Part shown: positions 1 to 6,106 of the stretch, one piece after another
Layout of the letters: each line of letters opens with the position of its first letter
Position numbering within the stretch: position 1 is the first letter of the stretch
DNA from: Brevibacillus sp.
GTDB lineage: Bacteria > Bacillota > Bacilli > Brevibacillales > Brevibacillaceae
Length of the DNA stretch: 7,311 nt
Assembly: GCA_029240815.1 (NCBI GenBank)
Contig: JARDZO010000274.1
Coordinates: 1-7,311 of the forward strand
Direction: 5' to 3'
Program-made: the position numbers and the translations under genes
Notes under the pieces: generated by a model
The model's input: the letters and a program-made list of their open reading frames with translations, nothing else
Databases searched by the model: none
Told to the model about the DNA's origin: nothing

Positions 1-71
1 ACTGCCTTTACTTCCCCTGCATACGTATGGAAGGAGACATGCAGGTCTTTTACATCAAGAATGCGTTCCAT
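1..71 (-). CDS. oppD: Oligopeptide ABC transporter ATP-binding protein, N-terminal fragment
   Basis: Only the first 23 codons and two bases of the next are inside the window. They translate as MERILDVKDLHVSFHTYAGE followed by VKA, the typical opening of OppD/DppD ATPases (a 'LxVxDLxVxFxTxxGxVxAV' pattern leading to the Walker A loop, which lies outside). The ATG at 69-71 is supported by GGAGGG about 10 nt upstream, and that site overlaps the TAG stop of oppC (gap only 14 nt), so the two genes are probably translationally coupled. By family knowledge OppD is one of the two cytoplasmic ATPases that power OppB/OppC; oppF would be expected next, beyond the window. It could equally be called dppD, because the N-terminus alone does not separate oligopeptide from dipeptide systems. 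Confidence 0.9.
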   Translation of the reverse strand, partial: MERILDVKDLHVSFHTYAGEVKA

Positions 72-85
72 AACGATGATCCCTC

Positions 86-1003
86 CTATTTCCGCAGGCG
101 TGGGTCTACTGCGTCGCGCAGACCGTCACCGAACAAGTTAAATGCCAAGATGGTCACGGAGATAAACAATGCCGGGAACATCAATCGCCACGGGTAGTAC
201 TTCATGGCCGGCAGACCCTCGGACGACATCGTCCCCCAGGATGCAACTGGTGCTGCTACCCCCAAACCGATAAAGGAAAGGAAGGACTCTGCGAAAATGG
301 CAGATGGTACGGTCAAGCTCAGGGTTACGATAATGGGACCCAAAGCGTTAGGAATCAAGTGTTTGAAGATCAAGCGGTTTGCGTCAGCACCCAAGGAACG
401 AGCCGCCAATACAAATTCTTGTGATTTTAGCTGCAGCATCTGCCCCCGAACAATCCGGGCCATTCCTATCCATCCCGTTATCGTTAAGGCGATAATGATT
501 GTCCCTACTCCTGGTTCTAACACAACCATGAGCAAAATAACAACGAGAAGATATGGAATTGCAAACAAGATATCGGCGATACGCATCATGATTTCATCTA
601 CTCTACCACCGTAGAAACCTGCGAGACCACCCCAGATGACGCCTACGATCAAGTCGATAAACGCAGCGGCAAGACCCACTTCCAAAGAGATGCGGGCGCC
701 ATACCAAATCCGCACGAATACATCGCGGCCTAAATCGTCCGTACCAAACCAGTGTTCAACGGATGGCTTTTTGTTCTTTCCTGCCAAATCCGTCGTAAAA
801 TAGTCATTGTGTGTAACGAATGGAATTACGATCGCAGCAACGATCAGTACTACGATAAAGATCATGGATGCCATTGCTACTTTATTCATTTTCAATCGGC
901 GCCACACGTCAGCCCAGAACGACAGGCTCGGGCGCTTGATTGATTCTGATTGGCGAAGGTCAACAGAAATTGGCTCAAAATGCTCTTTCGTCAATTGTTG
1001 CAT
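86..1003 (-). CDS. oppC: Oligopeptide ABC transporter permease OppC
   Basis: This 305-residue inner-membrane permease pairs with OppB to form the peptide channel. A cytoplasmic N-terminus of about 40 residues is followed by a first membrane segment at about 41-63, then segments near 103-128, 142-162, 165-183, 221-246 and 268-292. The OppC/DppC hallmark HWFGTDDLGRDVF (about 84-96) precedes segment 2. The cytoplasmic EAA loop that contacts the ATPase lies at about 196-219 (EFVLAARSLGAD...HLIPN). Length and ending (DAVDPRLRK) are normal for the family. The ATG at 1001-1003 has AAGGGAG about 10 nt upstream, inside the last codons of oppB; the intergenic gap is 7 nt, so coupling to oppB is likely. 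Substrate (oligopeptide, dipeptide or nickel/heme relative) cannot be fixed from this subunit alone; the opp call rests on operon order. Confidence 0.95.
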   Translation of the reverse strand: MQQLTKEHFEPISVDLRQSESIKRPSLSFWADVWRRLKMNKVAMASMIFIVVLIVAAIVIPFVTHNDYFTTDLAGKNKKPSVEHWFGTDDLGRDVFVRIWYGARISLEVGLAAAFIDLIVGVIWGGLAGFYGGRVDEIMMRIADILFAIPYLLVVILLMVVLEPGVGTIIIALTITGWIGMARIVRGQMLQLKSQEFVLAARSLGADANRLIFKHLIPNALGPIIVTLSLTVPSAIFAESFLSFIGLGVAAPVASWGTMSSEGLPAMKYYPWRLMFPALFISVTILAFNLFGDGLRDAVDPRLRK

Positions 1004-1010
1004 CTTATCA

Positions 1011-1943
1011 TTACTCCCTTCCTGCGTCTGCCAGCTTGATCCGCGGGTCTACCAATGTATAAGCTACGTCAACAATCAAGATCATTACAACCAGGATGAT
1101 GGAGTAGAATACGGTCGTACCCATGATAACGGTGTAATCGCGGTTTGTAATGGAGAGAACGAACTCACGTCCCAGACCAGGAACACCGAATATACGCTCA
1201 ATTACAAATGCACCCGTCAAAATGTTGGCAATCAGTGGACCCAGGTAAGTGATGACAGGCAAGAGAGCATTGCGGATCGCATGCTTCACCGTGATCGTGA
1301 AGGTGTGCAATCCTTTTGCTTTCGCCGTTTTGATATAATCTTGTCCCAGCACCTCAATCATGTTGGAACGAGTCAGCCGCGCGATAAATGCCATCGGAGA
1401 AGCAGCAAGTGCCAAAGATGGGAGAATCGTGTACTCGAATCCTTCCCACTTCGCGATAGGCAATAAGCCCCATTTAATGGAAAAGAAATACTGGTAAAAT
1501 GATGCCAGGATAAATCCTGGAACAGATAGCCCTAATACGGCGATTACCATGGCAGAATAGTCTTGCCATTTGTTATGCTTGATTGCTGCAATGACACCGA
1601 GAATGATACCACCGAATACAGCCAGCAATAACGCTTGTGCTCCCAAGTGAGCGGATACAGGGAAACCGCGATTGATCATTTCATTGACCGTCGAAGATTT
1701 TTCCGTGAAAGACGGACCCAGATCCCAAGTAGCGACACCTTTTACATAATTAAAATACTGCTCGTGCAACGGCAAGTTGAGTTTGTATTTGGCCTCCAGA
1801 GCCGCTTTGATCTCATCCGGAACATTTTTCTCAGACGTAAATGGTCCACCAGGTACTGCTTTCATGATGAAGAAGGTGGCCGTTACGATCAAGAAGAGTG
1901 AGATGAGCATGAAGATGATGCGCTTACCAAGATAACGGATCAA
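1011..1943 (-). CDS. oppB: Oligopeptide ABC transporter permease OppB
   Basis: This 310-residue integral membrane permease is partner to OppC. The start is typical (MIRYLGKRI then a hydrophobic segment at about 9-29). Further membrane segments lie near 98-121, 130-152, 172-190, 226-248 and 279-303, with an extracytoplasmic stretch at about 31-95 characteristic of OppB/DppB. The EAA loop is at about 197-212 ([16 protein letters not shown]), followed by RNALLPVIT, and the C-terminal TLVDPRIK motif is present. The start codon is TTG (1941-1943); AAGGGGGT lies 7 nt upstream and no ATG or GTG start fits better. The gene sits 261 nt downstream of oppA, a much wider gap than those inside oppB-oppC-oppD. 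It is probably expressed by read-through from oppA past the stem-loop at 2128-2161; I found no convincing internal promoter. Confidence 0.95.
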   Translation of the reverse strand: MIRYLGKRIIFMLISLFLIVTATFFIMKAVPGGPFTSEKNVPDEIKAALEAKYKLNLPLHEQYFNYVKGVATWDLGPSFTEKSSTVNEMINRGFPVSAHLGAQALLLAVFGGIILGVIAAIKHNKWQDYSAMVIAVLGLSVPGFILASFYQYFFSIKWGLLPIAKWEGFEYTILPSLALAASPMAFIARLTRSNMIEVLGQDYIKTAKAKGLHTFTITVKHAIRNALLPVITYLGPLIANILTGAFVIERIFGVPGLGREFVLSITNRDYTVIMGTTVFYSIILVVMILIVDVAYTLVDPRIKLADAGRE

Positions 1944-1950
1944 CTAACTT

Positions 1951-1956
1951 ACCCCC
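1951..1956 (-). promoter_or_regulatory. Shine-Dalgarno site of oppB (GGGGGT before a TTG start)
   Basis: GGGGGT lies exactly 7 nt upstream of the TTG start of oppB. The central G would pair as a G-U wobble with the anti-SD, so the signal is weaker than GGAGGT. The same hexamer, spacing and start codon are used by oppA. The site decides the oppB start, because no ATG or GTG in frame has a ribosome site. Confidence 0.75.
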
Positions 1957-2127
1957 TTGACAGATAATGAATGCTTTCACGTCCCATCTTTACACTGCGG
2001 ACGTTACCGACACAGTGCAAAAATCGGCTGTGTAAATAACCCAATAATCAAGATCTCTTGCAATAGTGATCTTTCTTTTCTCTACTGGCTAATCTGCCAT
2101 CTAATTTATATGGAAAGGGTCGGCATA

Positions 2128-2161
2128 CGAGAGGGTATTTGTTCCGTCATATACCCTCTCG
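2128..2161 (-). promoter_or_regulatory. oppA-oppB intergenic stem-loop
   Basis: The arms 2128-2138 and 2151-2161 are a perfect 11-bp inverted repeat (CGAGAGGGTAT and its complement) around a 12-nt loop. It lies 43 nt after the oppA stop and 184 nt before the oppB start. On the coding strand no T-run follows the stem, so it is not a standard intrinsic terminator. In binding-protein transport operons, stem-loops at this position are known to stabilise the upstream message or attenuate the downstream genes, giving excess binding protein over permease. That role is inferred here. The rest of the 1944-2204 gap shows no supported gene. Confidence 0.75.
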
Positions 2162-2204
2162 CTACCAAGCCCGATTCCTACTTTTTTATGTGTTGAAAAT
2201 GAGA

Positions 2205-3869
2205 CTACTCGATGTATGCGCCTTTCCAGTCTACATCGCCCAAACCTGTGATTTGAACGCCTTTGACGCTTGGATTCTGAACCCACGATTGCGTGTAGAA
2301 GTAGATTGGCATGATTGGCATGTCATCCATCAAGACTTGCTCCGCATCTGCCAGAATCTTTTTGCGTTTATCCAGATCAGATTCCAGAGCAGATTGGTTC
2401 AAGAGCTCTTTGTATTTCGGATTTTCCCAACGAGTATCGTTGTTTCCACCCATCTTGTCTTTGTAAAGCTCCAGGAAGTTGATTGGGTCATTGAAGTCAC
2501 CGAGCCAGCCCATCCGTCCGATTTGGAAGTTACCTTCGTGCAAATCTTCGAGATACACTTTCCATTCTTTGTTCTCTAGCTTTACATCGACGCCAAGATT
2601 CTTCTTCCATTGGTCTTGAATCGCCTCGGCAATTTTTTTGTGGCCTTCGGAAGTATTGTACGACAAAGTGATAGCAGGCAATTTGGTAATGCCTAGCTCC
2701 TTCATACCTTCATCCAGCATCTTTTTCGCGGTATCAAGGTCTTTATCCTTGAAGTATCCATTTGGATTCAACACCATGGAAGGAGGAACAGCACCTGTAG
2801 CTGGAAGTTGACCTCTCTGCAGGATGTTGTCAATCAAGCCTTGACGGTCGATCGAGTACGCAAACGCTTTACGTATCTTAACGTTGTTAAATGGCGGTTT
2901 CTCAGTATTGAACTTGTACCAGTAAGTACCTGCGATCGGCTTGGTTGTCATCTTTCCTTGTTCCTTCAGCGCTGGAATTGCATCTGTAGGAAGATCGCTG
3001 GTAGGCGAACCAGCCCAATCGAGCTCACCATTGTCAAACATGGACAATTCAGTATTTTCATCTTCAACCATTGCAAATTCGATGCGGTCGAGTTTTACCT
3101 TATCTTTGTCCCAGTAATTGTCATTTTTCACGAGAACCAGCTTGCTTTTATGCTCCCATGTTTCAATTTTGAACGGTCCGTTACCAACGTGGGTTTTTGC
3201 ATCGCCAGCCCACTTCTCATTCGCCTGAACCACTTTAGGGTTCACTGGGAAATAAGTACGGAATGCAAGCAGTTCCAGGAAGAACGGAGTTGGGTTCTCC
3301 AATTTTACTTCCAATGTTTTGTCGTCGAGTGCCTTCACACCGACATCGTCCAGCTTTGCTTCGCCTTTGTTCGCTTTTTCGCCGTTTTTAATGTAGTACA
3401 GCTGGTATGCGTAGTTGGAAGCCGTTTTTGGATCGAGAGCGCGCTTCCAAGCAAATTCGAAATCTTTAGCTGTAACAGGATCTCCATTACTCCACTTATG
3501 ATCACGGATCTTGAAGGTGTACGTGAGCTTATCATCCGAAACGGTGTAGCTCTCAGCAGCAGCTTCATGTGGCTTTTCATCATCGCCAATCCGTGTCAAC
3601 CCGTCGAAGGTAGCCAGAATAATCGCACCAGATGTCGTATCCTCAGCGAGTCCTGGGTCACCAGTTGGCGGCTCGGAGTGTAGATTCATTCTCAGCACTT
3701 GTGGTTTTTTCTCTGCAGGAGCAGGTGCAGCAGGCGTTTGGGTTTGAGTATTGTTCGCAGGCTGCTGTGCTGCCGGTTGATTAGAAGCTTGTTGACCTCC
3801 ACCGCAACCAGCCAGAGCGGTCCCTAATACTGCTACAGAGCTCACTAATGCAAAAATATTCTTTTTCAA
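2205..3869 (-). CDS. oppA: Oligopeptide-binding lipoprotein OppA (SBP family 5)
   Basis: This 554-residue extracytoplasmic solute-binding protein captures peptides and delivers them to OppB/OppC. A lipoprotein signal peptide is clear: MKKN, a hydrophobic core, and the lipobox LAGC with Cys22 as the lipidation site. A low-complexity Gln/Ala/Pro/Thr/Asn linker (about 23-56) tethers the folded domain to the membrane. The family 5 signature region lies at about 105-129 and ends in KWSNGD; GNGPF (219-223) and the C-terminal SYNTSEG...IQDQW region are also family-typical. The start is TTG at 3867-3869 with GGGGGT 7 nt upstream; an earlier start is blocked because no in-frame start codon has an SD. 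It is followed by the stem-loop at 2128-2161 and oppB, and preceded by an Lrp/AsnC regulator 113 nt upstream. Length is close to Bacillus OppA/DppE proteins. Peptide length preference cannot be read from sequence; opp is favoured over dpp because the binding protein comes first in the operon. Confidence 0.95.
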   Translation of the reverse strand: MKKNIFALVSSVAVLGTALAGCGGGQQASNQPAAQQPANNTQTQTPAAPAPAEKKPQVLRMNLHSEPPTGDPGLAEDTTSGAIILATFDGLTRIGDDEKPHEAAAESYTVSDDKLTYTFKIRDHKWSNGDPVTAKDFEFAWKRALDPKTASNYAYQLYYIKNGEKANKGEAKLDDVGVKALDDKTLEVKLENPTPFFLELLAFRTYFPVNPKVVQANEKWAGDAKTHVGNGPFKIETWEHKSKLVLVKNDNYWDKDKVKLDRIEFAMVEDENTELSMFDNGELDWAGSPTSDLPTDAIPALKEQGKMTTKPIAGTYWYKFNTEKPPFNNVKIRKAFAYSIDRQGLIDNILQRGQLPATGAVPPSMVLNPNGYFKDKDLDTAKKMLDEGMKELGITKLPAITLSYNTSEGHKKIAEAIQDQWKKNLGVDVKLENKEWKVYLEDLHEGNFQIGRMGWLGDFNDPINFLELYKDKMGGNNDTRWENPKYKELLNQSALESDLDKRKKILADAEQVLMDDMPIMPIYFYTQSWVQNPSVKGVQITGLGDVDWKGAYIE

Positions 3870-3982
3870 CGCAAGTACCCCCAGTACGTTTTTCTTTTTT
3901 GTCTTTTTTCAGAAAATAAAGGACGAAAAAAACGAACATGACGCGAAGCAAAGCGACTACGGTTGGAAGGCATCAACCCCTT
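3870..3982 (-). promoter_or_regulatory. oppA leader: oligo-pyrimidine/oligo-purine tract
   Basis: These 113 nt separate the regulator gene from oppA. On the coding strand a T-rich run is followed by an A-rich run that can fold back: CGTTTTT at 3928-3934 pairs with AAAAACG at 3887-3893, with a short inner GTC/GAC pairing (3922-3924 with 3901-3903). The oppA Shine-Dalgarno GGGGGT (3877-3882) lies in a tiny GTAC-TGGGG-GTAC hairpin (3874-3886) of only 4 bp. I see no intrinsic terminator for the regulator and no good sigma-A promoter, so co-transcription from the regulator gene is possible. The regulatory meaning of these weak folds is speculative. Confidence 0.35.
3877..3882 (-). promoter_or_regulatory. 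Shine-Dalgarno site of oppA (GGGGGT before a TTG start)
   Basis: GGGGGT lies 7 nt upstream of the TTG start codon and fixes the start so that the lipoprotein signal peptide begins MKKNIFALVS. The upstream TTG two codons away runs straight into a stop in another frame. The signal matches that of oppB base for base through GGGGGTA. Confidence 0.75.
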
Positions 3983-4453
3983 TCACTGCAAGGTCACCTC
4001 GTCATCCTGAACGAAAGAGAAGGAATCTTTGTACTGCTTCAGTTCGAGAGAAACGTCAGCAGCGGCGATACCTTCAATTTGAGAGAGTCGTTCGTTGACA
4101 AAGGTGATCAGTTCGTCATTACTATGGAAACACGCTTGGAGAATCAAGTCGTGCTTACCGCTAAATGCGCCCACAAATCGCACGGCAGAAATTTTGCTCA
4201 ATTCTTCTGCGACATTTTTCTGCATACCGAGCTTTGTGGTTAAACCAATAATGGCCTGTACATGTAAGCCTAATTTCTCAGGGTCAGGATGGATGACGAA
4301 TTGAAAGACTCCATCTTGTAACAGGCGAGTGATGCGGGAACGAATCGTACCTTCACTAACACCAAGTTGATGCGCGATTTCTGTATACGGTGTTCGTCCG
4401 TCTTCCTGTAGGATTTGCAGGATCTGCTTGTCAACATGGTCTAGCTTTTTCAT
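3983..4453 (-). CDS. Lrp/AsnC family transcriptional regulator
   Basis: This is a 156-residue cytoplasmic DNA-binding regulator. The N-terminal winged helix begins with MKKLDHVDKQILQILQEDGR, the standard LDxxDxxIL opening; the helix-turn-helix is at about 21-45 (EIAHQLGVSEGTIRSRITRL). A linker leads to the RAM effector-binding/oligomerisation domain (about 65-145), including AIIGLTT and GKHDLILQ. Family members usually sense amino acids and control amino-acid or peptide metabolism. The start is uncertain. ATG 4453 gives the normal family N-terminus, but its nearest SD (GGAGGT, 4472-4477) is 18 nt away. The upstream in-frame ATG at 4483 would add ten residues, has no SD before it, and would place the GGAGGT inside the coding sequence. 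It lies 113 nt upstream of oppA on the same strand with no clear terminator between, so control of the opp genes is plausible but inferred. A TTGACA-type promoter lies at 4531-4559. Confidence 0.9.
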   Translation of the reverse strand: MKKLDHVDKQILQILQEDGRTPYTEIAHQLGVSEGTIRSRITRLLQDGVFQFVIHPDPEKLGLHVQAIIGLTTKLGMQKNVAEELSKISAVRFVGAFSGKHDLILQACFHSNDELITFVNERLSQIEGIAAADVSLELKQYKDSFSFVQDDEVTLQ

Positions 4454-4471
4454 AAATACGATTTTTCGGGA

Positions 4472-4477
4472 ACCTCC
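4472..4477 (-). promoter_or_regulatory. Strong but misplaced Shine-Dalgarno GGAGGT near the regulator start
   Basis: GGAGGT is the best ribosome site before the Lrp/AsnC gene but is 18 nt from ATG 4453 and just downstream of ATG 4483. The in-frame codon at a normal distance (9 nt) is ATC (4460-4462), which is rarely used for initiation. The start of the gene therefore cannot be settled from sequence alone. Confidence 0.45.
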
Positions 4478-4530
4478 ATCCATTTTTTACGAAATTCGAA
4501 AAAATCTTTAACATTTTGTTTATTACATTA

Positions 4531-4559
4531 AAAGTAATCGGAAATGATAGCGGTGTCAA
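4531..4559 (-). promoter_or_regulatory. Candidate sigma-A promoter for the Lrp/AsnC gene
   Basis: On the minus strand a perfect -35 TTGACA (4554-4559) is followed after 17 nt by TACTTT (4531-4536), a weak -10 that keeps the first, second and last consensus bases. The expected transcription start is near 4524, giving a leader of about 70 nt to ATG 4453. The -35 box is one arm of the palindrome shared with the divergent plus-strand promoter. Confidence 0.5.
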
Positions 4560-4565
4560 CGAAAT

Positions 4566-4595
4566 TTGACAAGTAGAATTATAAAACATTATAAA
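4566..4595 (+). promoter_or_regulatory. Candidate divergent plus-strand sigma-A promoter
   Basis: A perfect -35 TTGACA (4566-4571) and TATAAA (4590-4595, five of six consensus bases) are separated by 18 nt; TTATAA at 17 nt is an alternative -10. It points away from the regulator gene toward the bidirectional terminator, with an expected start near 4602. No protein gene follows on this strand. Confidence 0.5.
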
Positions 4596-4601
4596 GAGCA
4601 T

Positions 4602-4757
4602 CCGACCAATAAAATATTTTTTACTTTACTAAACATCTATCAGTAATACATATTGAATATGAAATTGAAGATTTAATCAACTATATTTTCTCGGAAAACT
4701 GTATTTTTAAACATAAAAAGAGGTATGCATGCAACGGAGCGCATACCTCTTTTTATT
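4602..4757 (+). ncRNA. Candidate small RNA between the Lrp/AsnC gene and pdp
   Basis: Predicted from signals only. A good plus-strand promoter (4566-4595) and a strong stem with a TTTTTATTTT tail (4715-4760) would bracket a transcript of about 155 nt. The only short reading frames inside lack a ribosome site: a 5-codon frame from ATG 4659, and one from ATG 4726 that runs through the terminator. The body is AT-rich and includes a 13-nt palindrome CATATTGAATATG (4649-4661). No known RNA family is recognised. It may instead be a fortuitous promoter, or leader-like transcription with no function. Confidence 0.25.
4715..4754. terminator. Bidirectional intrinsic terminator downstream of pdp
   Basis: The arms 4715-4728 and 4741-4754 are a perfect 14-bp inverted repeat (AAAAAGAGGTATGC and its complement) with a 12-nt loop. 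On the minus strand the stem ends in TTTTT, 22 nt after the pdp stop, so it should end the deoB-pupG-pdp message. On the plus strand the tail TTTTTATTTTG can end a transcript coming from the 4566-4595 promoter. Confidence 0.9.
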
Positions 4758-4776
4758 TTGTCTATCAAGTACAAGG

Positions 4777-6081
4777 CTAATCAATAATTCGATAAATCAG
4801 CGGCTGTTCTGTCGGAGGCTCTGTCGAAATAGCGAATGCGCCGTCTAATTCCTGGAGGGCACTCCGCAAGAGCTCCTCTTTGTTGGCGTGAATGGTCATG
4901 AGCACCTCGCCTGCGCGGACCTGGTCTCCTCGTTTTTTGTGCAACACAAGACCGACAGCCAGATCAATAGCCATTTCCTTGGTCAATCTGCCTGCTCCTA
5001 AGACGACTGAGGCATGCCCGACTGCTTCAGCATCAATCGCTGTCAAATGACCATTCTCTGACGCCACAACCTCATGGATGATAGTCGCTTTGGGGAGACG
5101 ATCCATTTCGTAAACGTCTCGCTTGTCCCCGCCTTGAGCCTCTACCATTTCCGCCAGCTTCTCCACTGCTTTGCCGGTAGCCATGATTTCTTCCAGCTTC
5201 GTTCGACCTTCCTGCTCATTCGTAACAAGTCCACCCAAAACAAGCATGCGCGATCCGATCGCCAATGCAAGCTCGGTCAAGTCACGAGGACCTTTTCCTG
5301 CCAATGTCTCGATCGCTTCCTTCACTTCCAGGGCATTGCCCACAGCAAAGCCCAACGGCTGGTTCATGTCACTGATTACCGCCACTGTCTTGCGTCCTAC
5401 CTGACTGCCGATAGCCACCATCGCACGTGCGAGTGTCTCTGCTTCTTCCAGGCTTTTCATGAAAGCACCCTTGCCCACTTTCACATCGAGCAGGATGGCG
5501 TCTGCTCCCGCTGCGATCTTCTTGGACATGATCGAGCTGGCGATCAGTGGAACTGCTTCTACAGTCGCTGTCACATCGCGCAAGGCGTACAGTTTTTTAT
5601 CTGCCGGCGTCAAGTTGCCTGACTGCCCAATGACGGACACACCGATCTCACGCACCTGCTGCAAAAATTGCTCGCGTGTGCGCTCTACTGCGAATCCTGC
5701 GAATGACTCCAGCTTGTCAATGGTTCCTCCGGAGTAACCGAGACCGCGTCCAGACATTTTCGCTACAGGAATCCCTGCAGCAGCAACCAGAGGCGCCACT
5801 ACGAGAGTCGTCTTGTCTCCTACGCCACCAGTACTGTGCTTATCTACCTTGATTCCTTGCAGAGACGTAAGGTCCAGCTGCTCGCCTGACCCTGCCATCG
5901 CCAAAGTCAAGTCCCCTGTCTCCCGTGGAGTCATCCCACGGAAAAAGACGGCCATAGCCCAAGCTGACATTTGATAATCCGGAATACTGCCATCTGTGTA
6001 CCCATTTACCAGGAATTGAATTTCTTCTGTCGTCAGTTCTCCGCCATCTCTTTTCTTGGCGATGATGTCGACCATACGCAT
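4777..6081 (-). CDS. pdp: Pyrimidine-nucleoside phosphorylase
   Basis: This 434-residue cytoplasmic enzyme carries out phosphorolysis of uridine, deoxyuridine and thymidine to the free base and (deoxy)ribose-1-phosphate. The order is a helical N-terminal domain (about 1-66), the glycosyltransferase family 3 phosphate-binding domain (about 75-300), and the C-terminal PYNP domain (about 345-420). Phosphate-binding KHSTGGVGDK is at 81-90. The family signature SGRGLGYSGGTIDKLE is at 110-125. Arg168, Ser183 and Lys187 (ALRD...SSIMSKK) match the pyrimidine-binding residues of the Bacillus enzyme. The signature has Tyr116-Ser117 where I expect His-Thr in Bacillus homologues. Length equals the usual 433-434. 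ATG 6079-6081 has AAGGAGGG 7 nt upstream; pupG ends 25 nt upstream and the terminator follows 22 nt downstream. Thymidine phosphorylase (DeoA) is the alternative name; the overall match is closest to Bacillus Pdp. Confidence 0.96.
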   Translation of the reverse strand: MRMVDIIAKKRDGGELTTEEIQFLVNGYTDGSIPDYQMSAWAMAVFFRGMTPRETGDLTLAMAGSGEQLDLTSLQGIKVDKHSTGGVGDKTTLVVAPLVAAAGIPVAKMSGRGLGYSGGTIDKLESFAGFAVERTREQFLQQVREIGVSVIGQSGNLTPADKKLYALRDVTATVEAVPLIASSIMSKKIAAGADAILLDVKVGKGAFMKSLEEAETLARAMVAIGSQVGRKTVAVISDMNQPLGFAVGNALEVKEAIETLAGKGPRDLTELALAIGSRMLVLGGLVTNEQEGRTKLEEIMATGKAVEKLAEMVEAQGGDKRDVYEMDRLPKATIIHEVVASENGHLTAIDAEAVGHASVVLGAGRLTKEMAIDLAVGLVLHKKRGDQVRAGEVLMTIHANKEELLRSALQELDGAFAISTEPPTEQPLIYRIID

Positions 6082-6106
6082 AGCAAGTCCCTCCTTGGGT
6101 CAACTC

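Noticed and set aside
807..1466. Long plus-strand reading frame (219 codons) opposite oppC and oppB
   Set aside because: It is a shadow of two well-supported minus-strand genes; the translation is Cys/His/Arg-rich with no domain and no ribosome site.
1992..2033. Short alternative hairpins in the oppB leader (ACACAG 2010-2015 with CTGTGT 2028-2033; CACTG 1993-1997 with CAGTG 2013-2017)
   Set aside because: The mutually exclusive pairings resemble a riboswitch-like choice, but the stems are only 5-6 bp with long loops, and no conserved aptamer motif is recognisable.
2128..2161. Intrinsic terminator after oppA
   Set aside because: The stem is strong, but no T-run follows on the coding strand, so full termination is unlikely; kept as a regulatory stem-loop instead.
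1957..2196. Plus-strand 79-codon frame in the oppA-oppB gap
   Set aside because: It needs a TTG start with no purine-rich site before it, and it overlaps the stem-loop and the end of oppA. It looks like chance.
2808..3683. Plus-strand reading frame of 291 codons opposite oppA
   Set aside because: Antisense shadow of a clear SBP family 5 gene. Composition is unlike a real protein, and no SD or promoter is visible.
3928..3982. Terminator for the Lrp/AsnC gene at the T7 run
   Set aside because: No stable GC-rich stem directly precedes the T-run; the only nearby stem is GGTTG/CAACC, too short and too far from the Ts.
4588..4593. TATAAT on the minus strand as a second lrp promoter
   Set aside because: There is no acceptable -35 at 16-19 nt upstream; it arises from the AT-rich -10 region of the plus-strand promoter.
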